Origin: CAMLOF01 sp041913045
GTDB taxonomy: Bacteria; Pseudomonadota; Gammaproteobacteria; Burkholderiales; Burkholderiaceae_C
Reading direction: 5' to 3'
Length of the DNA: 44,263 nucleotides
Assembly: GCA_041913045.1 (NCBI GenBank)
Contig: JAYSGB010000035.1
Coordinates: 1 to 44,263, forward strand
The notes under the pieces were generated by a model. The model did not search any database. It was not told where the DNA came from and worked only from the letters and a program-made list of their open reading frames with translations. Positions within the stretch are counted from its first letter, which is position 1. Every line of letters begins with the position of its first letter. Below are positions 37,278 through 44,263 of the stretch, piece after piece. Made by a program: the position numbers and the translations under genes.

Positions 37278-38372
37278 ATGCGCATCGGTGTTCCCAAGGA
37301 AATCAAAAACCATGAGTACCGCGTCGGGCTGACACCCGCCAGCGTGCGCGAACTCACCTCGCGCGGCCACCAGGTGCTGGTGCAAAGCGGAGCGGGCACC
37401 GCCATTGGCCTGGGTGATGATGCCTACCAGGCCGCAGGGGCAGCGCTGGCGCCAGACGCTGCCAGCGTGTTTGCCCAGGCCGACCTGATCGTCAAGGTCA
37501 AGGAACCCCAGCCCAGCGAATTCCCCTTGTTGCGCGCGGGCCAGGTGCTGTTCACCTACCTGCATTTGGCACCCGACCCGAAGCTCACAGCCGCGCTGCT
37601 GCACAGCCGGGTCGTTGGCATTGCCTACGAAACGGTCACTGGCCCCGGCGGCACGCTGCCGCTGCTGGCCCCCATGAGCGAGGTGGCTGGCCGCATGGCG
37701 GTGCAAGTGGGCGCTCACTACCTGGAAAAATCTCAAGGGGGTATGGGCCTGCTGCTTGGCGGCGTGCCCGGTGTGGCACCGGCCCATGTGGTTGTACTGG
37801 GGGCGGGCTCGGTAGGCGCCAGCGCCGTTCGCATGGCCACAGGCTTGGGTGCGCGCGTCACCGTGCTCAACCGTGGGCTGGAACGGCTGCGCGAGCTGGA
37901 CGCCTTGTATGGCAACCGCATCAGCACCCTGGCGGCCAGCGCACAGAACGTGGAAGACGCTGTGCTGGACGCAGACCTTGTGGTGGGCGCCGTACTGGTG
38001 CCTGGAGCCAAGGCACCGAGGCTGGTGTCACGCCAGCAGGTCAGCCACATGAAGGCCGGCTCTGTGGTGGTGGATGTGGCCATCGACCAGGGCGGGTGTT
38101 TCGCAACGTCGCGGCCCACCACCCACCTGGCCCCCACCTTCGTGGTGGACGGCGTGGTGCATTACTGCGTCACCAATATGCCGGGCAACGTCGCACAGAC
38201 GTCCACCTTCGCCTTGAACAACGCCACCCTGCCCTTCGTGCTGGCCCTGGCAGACAAGGGCTGGCAACGGGCCCTGCAAGACGACCCGCATCTGCGCAAC
38301 GGCCTCAACGTGGCCGAAGGGCAGATCGCGCACGAAGCGCTGAAGGCTCAGCCAGAGAAGAAACCCGTGTGA
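37278..38372 (+). CDS. ald: Alanine dehydrogenase
   Basis: A 364-residue NAD-dependent enzyme that interconverts L-alanine and pyruvate plus ammonia. It has MRIGVPKEIKNHEYRVGLTP, the substrate-binding FTYLHLAPDP, the Rossmann motif VVLGAGSVGASAVRMA, VVVDVAIDQGGCF and CVTNMPGNVAQTSTFALNNA. AGGAGG lies before the ATG at 37278. The 86-base spacer after panD contains CCCCGGGCTTGACCGGGG, a hairpin that may end panD transcription. Confidence 0.95.
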   Translation: MRIGVPKEIKNHEYRVGLTPASVRELTSRGHQVLVQSGAGTAIGLGDDAYQAAGAALAPDAASVFAQADLIVKVKEPQPSEFPLLRAGQVLFTYLHLAPDPKLTAALLHSRVVGIAYETVTGPGGTLPLLAPMSEVAGRMAVQVGAHYLEKSQGGMGLLLGGVPGVAPAHVVVLGAGSVGASAVRMATGLGARVTVLNRGLERLRELDALYGNRISTLAASAQNVEDAVLDADLVVGAVLVPGAKAPRLVSRQQVSHMKAGSVVVDVAIDQGGCFATSRPTTHLAPTFVVDGVVHYCVTNMPGNVAQTSTFALNNATLPFVLALADKGWQRALQDDPHLRNGLNVAEGQIAHEALKAQPEKKPV

Positions 38373-38379
38373 CACCGCG

Positions 38380-40119
38380 TCAAACCAGCGTGGCGTCCAA
38401 CCACCCACGCAGGCTATTGATGAAGACGATGGCACTGGCCCGGCCGAGATCGTCCACGCGCAGCACTTTTTCCTGCAGTTGTCCCTTCTGAAGGGCAAGC
38501 TCGCGGCCAATGCCGCCCAGCAAGCCGCTCGCCAGAGGGGGCGTCCACCACTGCCCGTCCAGGCACAGCGCGATGTTGCCCCTCGTACACTCGGTCAATT
38601 CGCCGTGGCGGTTCCACAGCAGGGTGTCGAACACCCCCGGCTCATCGGGTTCAAAGGCTTCGTAGTGCGCCCTGCGCGTGGTCTTGTAACGCACGAATTC
38701 GCTGTCGGCAGCCTCGAAGGGCTGCGTGGCCACGCGCAGGCGCACGGGCTCGGCGGTGGCCGCCATGGCAAAGGCCTGTGCCCTCGCCTGCCCGCGCGCA
38801 TCCAGCAGCACGCGCAGGCGCCACAGTCCTACAGGGTGCTCGCGGGCCTGAGCGCTGATGGCCTCGGCCACCCGTGCTTTGTCCCAGGGAAAACCGAAAT
38901 GCGCCGCCGCCCGAGCCATGCGGGCCAGGTGCGCTCCTTCGTTGCGCGCAATACCGTCCTGCAAGGCCAGCGTTTCAAGCAGTTCGAAAGGTTGGCTTGC
39001 CCTGTCCAAGAAGGCCCGTTTGTGGCGCCATTCCTGCCACTCCCCGCTGGCTTGGGCATCGGCGGTGATGCCGCTGCCAATACCGCAACACAATGCCGCG
39101 CCGCTGGCCTCGACGGTGCGAATGGCCACATTGAACCGCGCAGCGCCTCCAGGCCGCACCACGCCAATGGCACCGCAGTACACGCCACGCGGCCCAGCCT
39201 CCAGCTCGCGGATCATGCGCATGGTCTGCACCTTGGGCGCACCCGTCACCGAACCGCAAGGGAACAGCGCAGTGAACACCTCGGCCAGCGTCGTGCCGGG
39301 CCGGGTCTGCGCTTCCACGTCCGAAGTCATCTGCCACACGCTGGGCAGGGCCTCCAGGTGGAACAAACGCGGCGCACACACTGTGTGGGGTTGGGCCACG
39401 CGCGACAGGTCGTTGCGCAGCAGGTCCACGATCATCACGTTTTCGGCACGCTCCTTGGCCGAACGGCGCAAACGGTCAGCCTGCACCTCGTCCTCGTCAG
39501 GTGTGGCGCCACGCGGGGCCGTGCCTTTCATGGGCCGGGTCAGGATGCGTTGACCGTCCCAGTCAAAAAACAGCTCGGGGGAGACGGACAGCACCTGCTC
39601 CGCACCGCTATCGATGTATGCGGCGTAGCCCCCAGGCTGCGCCCGGTGCAAGGCGTGGAAGAGCGCCAGCGGCGTGCCTTGGCGCAGCAAGCCCTGCAAA
39701 GCGTGGGTGAAGTTGACCTGGTAGAACTGCCCCTCGGCAATGGCACCGTGGATGCGCTCCAAGGCCTGGTCGAACGCTTCGCGCTCCATCCCAACGCCCC
39801 ATTCCGCCACGGCGTCACCGTCCGGCATCGAGGCCTCGTCTTGCACGGGCCACGCCTGGGGCTCGTCGTACACGCCGAACCAGGCCAACAGCCCATCTGC
39901 TGTGCGAACGTCAAATGCCGGGTCGAACGCTGCCGCCGCCTCGTAACGCAGGTAGCCCACGCACCAGCGGCCCGCTGCAGCCTCGGCCTGCACGGCTTCC
40001 AGCACGGGCAACACTTCGTGTGGTTCACGCGCTGCCAGCACACGAGTGGGCGTGCCAAACGCCATGCGCCATGGCTCTGCCTGCGGCGTCGGCGCCGCAA
40101 AATCGATCAGCGTCAACAC
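38380..40119 (-). CDS. pabB: Aminodeoxychorismate synthase component I fused to aminodeoxychorismate lyase (PabB-PabC)
   Basis: A 579-residue bifunctional folate enzyme. Residues to about 350 form the chorismate-using PabB domain, with RPMKGTAPRG (lysine as in PabB, not the alanine of TrpE), DLLRNDLSRVAQ, FPCGSVTGAPKVQTMRMIRE and YCGAIGVV. The remainder is a class IV PLP-type lyase domain with RYKTTRRAHYEAF and ELTECTRGNIALCLDG. Together they convert aminated chorismate to 4-aminobenzoate plus pyruvate; a PabA glutaminase is needed and is not in the window. It starts 12 bases after nadA, in a nadC-nadA-pabBC run. Confidence 0.93.
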   Translation of the reverse strand: MLTLIDFAAPTPQAEPWRMAFGTPTRVLAAREPHEVLPVLEAVQAEAAAGRWCVGYLRYEAAAAFDPAFDVRTADGLLAWFGVYDEPQAWPVQDEASMPDGDAVAEWGVGMEREAFDQALERIHGAIAEGQFYQVNFTHALQGLLRQGTPLALFHALHRAQPGGYAAYIDSGAEQVLSVSPELFFDWDGQRILTRPMKGTAPRGATPDEDEVQADRLRRSAKERAENVMIVDLLRNDLSRVAQPHTVCAPRLFHLEALPSVWQMTSDVEAQTRPGTTLAEVFTALFPCGSVTGAPKVQTMRMIRELEAGPRGVYCGAIGVVRPGGAARFNVAIRTVEASGAALCCGIGSGITADAQASGEWQEWRHKRAFLDRASQPFELLETLALQDGIARNEGAHLARMARAAAHFGFPWDKARVAEAISAQAREHPVGLWRLRVLLDARGQARAQAFAMAATAEPVRLRVATQPFEAADSEFVRYKTTRRAHYEAFEPDEPGVFDTLLWNRHGELTECTRGNIALCLDGQWWTPPLASGLLGGIGRELALQKGQLQEKVLRVDDLGRASAIVFINSLRGWLDATLV

Positions 40120-40131
40120 ACGCCGCTGCGC

Positions 40132-41229
40132 TCAGGCTGCGCCAATGTTGGGCACCAGCGCCCCAGGGTTCTGCCCGCCCTTGAGCGCGGCAGTGAAGGC
40201 CAGCATGCGGTCAATGGGTTGGCGCGCACGAGGGATGACGTCCGGGTCCACGAAAATTTCATGGGCGCCGGTCTCCAGCACGTGTGCCACACCCGCCAGG
40301 CCGTTCATCGCCATCCAGGGGCAATGCGCGCAGCTCTTGCAAGTCGCGCTGTTGCCAGCGGTAGGCGCCTCGATGAACACCTTGCCGGGGTTCAGGGTGC
40401 GCAGCTTGTGCATCATCCCGTTGTCGGTCGCCACGATGAACTCCTTGGCGTCCATCTCCTGCGCGGCCTTCAGAATGCCCGAGGTGGAACCCACCGCGTC
40501 TGCCATGGCAACCACGTCGGCTGGGCTTTCGGGGTGCACCAGCACCTTGGCACCGGGGTGCTGCTTCAGCAGGGCCTGCAGCTCGAAGGCCTTGAATTCG
40601 TCGTGCACCACGCACGAGCCCTTCCACATCACCATGTCGGCCCCGGTTTCGCGCTGGATGTAGGCACCCAGGTGTTTGTCGGGCGCCCACAGAATCTTGT
40701 GGCCCTTGTCCTTGAGCGCCCGCACGATGTCCAGCGCGCAGCTGGATGTCACCAGCCAGTCGGAACGCGCCTTCACCGCGGCGCTGGTGTTGGCATAGAC
40801 CACCACGGTGCGGTCGGGGTGCTCGTCGCAGAAGGCACTGAACTCCTCCACCGGGCAGCCCAGATCGAGCGAACAGGTGGCGTCCAGCGTGGGCATGAGC
40901 ACCGTCTTCTCGGGGCTCAGGATCTTGGCGGTCTCGCCCATGAAGCGCACGCCAGAGACCACCAGCGTCTTGGCCGGGTGGTCGCGTCCAAAGCGCGCCA
41001 TCTCCAGCGAATCGCTGACGATGCCACCGGTTTCCTCGGCCAGGTCCTGCAGATCTGGGTGCACGTAGTAGTGTGACACCATCACCGCATTGCGTTCCTT
41101 GAGCAGGCGGCGAATCCTGTCCTTCAGTTCGGCGCGCTCCTGCGGGCCGGGCTCTTCGGGCACGCGCGCCCAGACGTGGCGTGTCGGGCAAGCCGGTTGC
41201 TCGACATCGACTTCAATGACCTTGTCCAT
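40132..41229 (-). CDS. nadA: Quinolinate synthase A
   Basis: A 365-residue [4Fe-4S] enzyme that condenses iminoaspartate with dihydroxyacetone phosphate to quinolinate. Cluster ligands are expected at the cysteines in LDATCSLDLGCP, the conserved serine-cysteine of LVTSSCALDIV, and the C-terminal CKSCAHCPWMAMNGL. Further family motifs are ERNAVMVSHYYVHPDLQDLA and GVRFMGETAKILSPEKTVLMP (in part). It lies 27 bases after nadC on the same strand and uses the product of NadB (27403-29025). Confidence 0.96.
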   Translation of the reverse strand: MDKVIEVDVEQPACPTRHVWARVPEEPGPQERAELKDRIRRLLKERNAVMVSHYYVHPDLQDLAEETGGIVSDSLEMARFGRDHPAKTLVVSGVRFMGETAKILSPEKTVLMPTLDATCSLDLGCPVEEFSAFCDEHPDRTVVVYANTSAAVKARSDWLVTSSCALDIVRALKDKGHKILWAPDKHLGAYIQRETGADMVMWKGSCVVHDEFKAFELQALLKQHPGAKVLVHPESPADVVAMADAVGSTSGILKAAQEMDAKEFIVATDNGMMHKLRTLNPGKVFIEAPTAGNSATCKSCAHCPWMAMNGLAGVAHVLETGAHEIFVDPDVIPRARQPIDRMLAFTAALKGGQNPGALVPNIGAA

Positions 41230-41256
41230 CGCTTACTGCCTTCACATGACCCGCGT

Positions 41257-42132
41257 TCAAACCGCCTCGAACCGCATCGAGAAATCGACCGCCTTGACAT
41301 CCTTGGTCAACGCGCCAATGGAGATGCGGTCAACCCCGGTTTCTGCAAGGGCGCGCACCGTGTCCAGATTCACGCCCCCGGAAATCTCCAGAACGGCTGC
41401 GCCGCCCGGATGTGCCGCGTTGATTCGGACCGCTTCGTGCAGGGTCGTCAAATCCATATTGTCCAGCAGGACCATACGCGCACCAGCGTCAAGGGCTTCT
41501 TGCAACTGCGCCAGGGTTTCCACCTCGATCTGCACGAACTTGGCCTGGGGCGCGGTTTCCTGGACACGCCGCAGCACGGCGCTCACGCCGCCAGCCGCCG
41601 CGATGTGGTTTTCCTTGATCAGCACGGCGTCGTACAGACCCAGGCGGTGGTTGAGGCCGCCGCCCTGCAACACCGCGTACTTTTGCGCCAGACGCAGGCC
41701 GGGCAGCGTCTTGCGGGTGTCCACGATGCGCGCCCGCGTGCCTGCCACGGCCTGAACGTACTGTGCCGTCTTGGTGGCCACGGCGCTCAGCGTCTGCAGG
41801 AAGTTCAGCGCGGTGCGCTCAGCCGTCAGCAGCTGTTGTGCCAGGCCTTCAATCTCCAACACCACCTGGTTGGCTTCGCAATGCTGGCCTTCGGCCACGT
41901 GCCAACGCAAGGTTGCAGTGGGGTCCAGCGCCAGCACGGCGGCGTCCACCCAGGGCCTGCCGCAAATCACGGCGGCTTCGCGGGCCAGCACGCGGGCCCG
42001 TGCACGGCGCGCCGGGTCCACCAAAGCGGCGGTCAGGTCTCCTGCGCCCACATCTTCGGCCAGGGCGCGGCCCACGTCAGCCTGCACCAGCGCAGCCAGG
42101 CGGCTGGGAGAAAAATCGTTGGTATCGTTCAT
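41257..42132 (-). CDS. nadC: Nicotinate-nucleotide pyrophosphorylase (carboxylating)
   Basis: A 291-residue enzyme that joins quinolinate to PRPP to form nicotinate mononucleotide. It has ALAEDVGAGDLTAALVDPAR, the TALNFLQTLSAVATKTAQYV helix, DTRKTLPGLRLAQKYAVLQG and the C-terminal LEISGGVNLDTVRALAETGV. The ATG at 42132 is chosen because it gives the usual N-terminus; the frame remains open to 42171. First gene of nadC-nadA-pabBC; it diverges from panB. Confidence 0.96.
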   Translation of the reverse strand: MNDTNDFSPSRLAALVQADVGRALAEDVGAGDLTAALVDPARRARARVLAREAAVICGRPWVDAAVLALDPTATLRWHVAEGQHCEANQVVLEIEGLAQQLLTAERTALNFLQTLSAVATKTAQYVQAVAGTRARIVDTRKTLPGLRLAQKYAVLQGGGLNHRLGLYDAVLIKENHIAAAGGVSAVLRRVQETAPQAKFVQIEVETLAQLQEALDAGARMVLLDNMDLTTLHEAVRINAAHPGGAAVLEISGGVNLDTVRALAETGVDRISIGALTKDVKAVDFSMRFEAV

Positions 42133-42286
42133 CGGGGAATCTTCTGGGTAACGCTCACGGCAAATCCACACTCAACTGTACCGCGAGGGGACGAAGCATA
42201 ACGGGATCGACTAGACTCCCGACTTCGCGGGCTGTTCCAGCCCTACGTTCACCATGCCGCTCGGCCCCCGAGACACCGAGATCACC

Positions 42287-43162
42287 ATGAGCGAGACCAC
42301 GGCCAGCACTCCCTACGGAACCCTTCCTTCGGCGTCCCCGCTGCCCCAGCGCAAGCCGGTAAGCCTGCCGCGCCTGCAAGACATGCGCGAGCGGAGCGAG
42401 AAAATCACCATGCTCACCGCCTACGACGCGACCTTCGCCGCCGTGGCCGACAGCGCCGGTGTGGAGTGCCTGCTGGTGGGCGACTCGCTCGGCATGGTCT
42501 GCCAGGGCCTGTCCAGCACCGTGGGCGTGACGCTGGAAACCATGTGCTACCACACCGAAAGCGTCACCCGCGGCCTGCGCCGGGTGCAGGGCACCGCCTG
42601 GGTGATTGGCGACCTGCCTTTCGGCAGCTACCAGGAATCGAAGGAACAGGCCATCCGCAGCGCGTCAGCGCTCATGCACGCGGGCGCCCACATGGTCAAG
42701 CTTGAAGGCGGCGGCTGGACCGCCGAGACCGTGCGCTTCCTGGTGGAGCGCGGCATTCCCGTGTGCGCCCACCTGGGCCTCACCCCGCAAACGGTGCACG
42801 CCCTGGGCGGCTACCGCGTGCAGGGCCGCAGCGACAGCGACGCCCTGCGCCTCAAGCACGAGGCCCTGGAGCTGCAAGACGCCGGTGCTTCCATGCTGGT
42901 GCTGGAAATGGTGCCCGCCACCCTGGCCTCCGAGGTGACGCAGCAGCTGCCGCGATGCCACACCATCGGCATAGGTTCGGGCAAAGGCACGGCCGGCCAG
43001 GTGCTGGTGATGCACGACATGCTGGGCATGGGCCTGGGCAAGACGCCCAAGTTCGTGCGCAACTTCATGGACGGCCAGTCCAGCGTGCGCGGCGCCATGG
43101 CCGCCTATGTACAAGCCGTCAAGGACGGCAGCTTCCCCGACAACACCCTGCACGCCTGGTAA
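42287..43162 (+). CDS. panB: 3-methyl-2-oxobutanoate hydroxymethyltransferase
   Basis: A 291-residue TIM-barrel enzyme that makes ketopantoate from 2-oxoisovalerate and methylenetetrahydrofolate. Motifs: KITMLTAYDATFAAVADSAG, LLVGDSLGMVCQG, GDLPFGSYQES, VKLEGGGWTAETVRFLVERG, CAHLGLTPQTVHALGGYRVQ and IGIGSGKGTAGQVLVMHDML. The start is taken at ATG 42287 (MSETTAST); an in-frame ATG at 42254 is possible and would add 11 residues. It lies eight bases before panC. Confidence 0.95.
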   Translation: MSETTASTPYGTLPSASPLPQRKPVSLPRLQDMRERSEKITMLTAYDATFAAVADSAGVECLLVGDSLGMVCQGLSSTVGVTLETMCYHTESVTRGLRRVQGTAWVIGDLPFGSYQESKEQAIRSASALMHAGAHMVKLEGGGWTAETVRFLVERGIPVCAHLGLTPQTVHALGGYRVQGRSDSDALRLKHEALELQDAGASMLVLEMVPATLASEVTQQLPRCHTIGIGSGKGTAGQVLVMHDMLGMGLGKTPKFVRNFMDGQSSVRGAMAAYVQAVKDGSFPDNTLHAW

Positions 43163-43170
43163 GGCACGCC

Positions 43171-44022
43171 ATGCAAGTCATACACACCATCGCCGAGCTG
43201 CGCGAGCAGCTGGCACGCCACGATTCCCCAGCCTTCGTGCCCACCATGGGCAACCTGCACGACGGCCATCTGGCCCTCGTCCGCCAGGCCAAGACCCTGG
43301 GTGACGTGACGGTGGCCAGCATCTTCGTGAACCGCCTGCAGTTCCTGCCGCACGAGGACTTCGACACCTACCCGCGCACCCTGCAGGCCGACTGCGAGAA
43401 GCTCCAGGCCAACGGCTGCGATATCGTCTTCGCTCCTTCGGAAAAGGAGCTGTACCCGGAACCGCAAGGCTTCAAGGTGCACCCGCCCGCCGGGCTGGCC
43501 GACATTCTGGAAGGCCACTACCGCCCGGGCTTCTTCGTGGGCGTGAGCACGGTGGTGATGAAGCTGTTCCAGTGCGTGTTCAGCGAAGCCAAGGGCGCGC
43601 GCCACGCGGTTTTTGGCAAGAAGGACTACCAGCAGTTGATGGTGATCCGCCAGATGGTGCGCCAGTTTGCCCTGCCCGTCACGGTGCACGGCGGCGAGAC
43701 GGCGCGTGCCGACGACGGCCTGGCCTTGAGTTCACGCAACGGTTACCTGAGCGCCGAGGAGCGTGCCGAGGCAGTGCACCTGTCGCGCGAACTCAAGGCG
43801 CTGGCGGCTACGGTGTTGGGCGGCGAGCACAACTTGGCTGCGGTGGAACAGCGCGCGATGCAGACCTTGCAGGCACGCGGCTGGGCACCCGATTACCTGA
43901 CGGTGCGCCGCCGCCACGACTTGCAGCCACCCGAGGCGGGCGAATTCCGCCCGGGCGAACTGGTGGCGCTGGGTGCCGCCAAGCTGGGGCGCACGCGGCT
44001 GATCGACAACCTGGAGTTCTGA
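43171..44022 (+). CDS. panC: Pantothenate synthetase
   Basis: A 283-residue ligase that joins pantoate and beta-alanine with ATP. The nucleotide-binding motif PTMGNLHDGHLALVRQA, FVNRLQF (often NPLQF in relatives), GVSTVVMKLFQCV, FGKKDYQQLMVIRQMVRQF and GLALSSRNGYLSAEER are seen. It closes a panB-panC pair; panD, which supplies beta-alanine, lies 6 kb away. A weak hairpin (CCAAC-N9-GTTGG) follows the stop, then the third palindromic repeat. Confidence 0.96.
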   Translation: MQVIHTIAELREQLARHDSPAFVPTMGNLHDGHLALVRQAKTLGDVTVASIFVNRLQFLPHEDFDTYPRTLQADCEKLQANGCDIVFAPSEKELYPEPQGFKVHPPAGLADILEGHYRPGFFVGVSTVVMKLFQCVFSEAKGARHAVFGKKDYQQLMVIRQMVRQFALPVTVHGGETARADDGLALSSRNGYLSAEERAEAVHLSRELKALAATVLGGEHNLAAVEQRAMQTLQARGWAPDYLTVRRRHDLQPPEAGEFRPGELVALGAAKLGRTRLIDNLEF

Positions 44023-44090
44023 CCAACGCTGCCCTTGTTGGGTCCAGGTCTGTTGCGGCCACGGCGTGAGTCGCTCCTAGTCCGTTGGTG

Positions 44091-44263
44091 GCCAAGGCGT
44101 GTGCGCCCAGGGCGCTGGCGCTTCAACGAGGTGGCCCCTGCGCAGCAGGGGCTTCCCTGCGATGCTCGATGCCGTGGCTACGCGGCAGAAACTCCCTGCA
44201 CGTTTCTAGCGAAACGCTCCGGTCGGACATCTGCCGCAAGTCAGTTACGAAGCGCGCTAAAGC
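44091..44263 (-). repeat. Nested palindromic repeat, copy 3 (inverted, cut by window end)
   Basis: It begins with the same terminal repeat (GCCAAGGCGTGTGCGCCCAG) but continues into what is the right half of copies 1 and 2 read backwards: CGCTTCAACGAGG, then GATGCTCGATGCCGTGGC, GCGGCAGAAACTCCC, the hairpin CGTTTC-TAGC-GAAACG, and AGTCAGTTACGAAGCGCGCT. So it lies in the opposite orientation, 68 bases after panC. Its far end is outside the window. Confidence 0.88.

Overview
The window is GC-rich and densely coded. It looks chromosomal, from a betaproteobacterium, most likely family Comamonadaceae (Hydrogenophaga/Acidovorax-like). That placement is inferred from three things: the complete aerobic benzoyl-CoA (box) pathway with a BoxR-type regulator; the formate dehydrogenase gene set with DUF3305/DUF3306 partners; and C/G-rich intergenic hairpins. 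No tRNA, rRNA, insertion sequence, phage gene or CRISPR array was seen.

Layout. (1) 1-10.8 kb is a respiratory formate dehydrogenase locus on the minus strand. It holds the N-terminal two thirds of a Tat-exported, cysteine-type catalytic subunit, a small Tat-signal protein, a TorD-like chaperone, a 701-residue polyferredoxin, and DUF3306 and DUF3305 proteins. The locus is split by a plus-strand two-component pair (2.5-6.2 kb): an NtrC-like response regulator that lacks the GAFTGA loop, and a membrane histidine kinase. A 0.55-kb block of long palindromic repeats follows. (2) 11-20 kb is aerobic benzoate degradation: boxR and boxCBA on the minus strand, diverging from boxD and bclA on the plus strand, with TGCA-N6-TGCA operators at both promoter regions. 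(3) 20-29.7 kb is mostly housekeeping and transport: a PACE efflux protein, apbC/mrp, metG, a DUF1275 membrane protein, a SulP transporter, a DUF3460 protein, scpA, nadB and a YitT-family membrane protein. (4) 29.7-34.2 kb is a gluconate uptake module: a LacI-family repressor diverging from gntK and a three-gene TRAP transporter, with two copies of a 14-bp palindrome between them. (5) 34.2-44.0 kb is rich in cofactor synthesis: TPP riboswitch and thiC, panD, alanine dehydrogenase, a pabB-pabC fusion, nadA and nadC on the minus strand, then panB and panC.

How the genes work together. BclA makes benzoyl-CoA, BoxA/BoxB form its 2,3-epoxide, BoxC opens the ring and BoxD oxidises the resulting semialdehyde; BoxR should relieve repression when benzoyl-CoA appears. 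The formate genes supply a periplasmic enzyme, its maturation chaperone and electron-transfer or sulfuration helpers. The last 10 kb supplies thiamine, pantothenate/CoA, folate and NAD precursors.

The least expected features are: (a) a family of ~240-bp nested palindromes with 30-bp terminal inverted repeats (6529-6771, 36512-36753, and an inverted copy from 44091 to the window end), plus a related palindrome at 6250-6480; (b) a composite motif (CGACAA-N-TTGTCG, TGGGTA, GGAATACCCT) in the same order at both formate-dehydrogenase control regions, 8.4 kb apart; and (c) the response regulator without GAFTGA that sits between the two halves of the locus.
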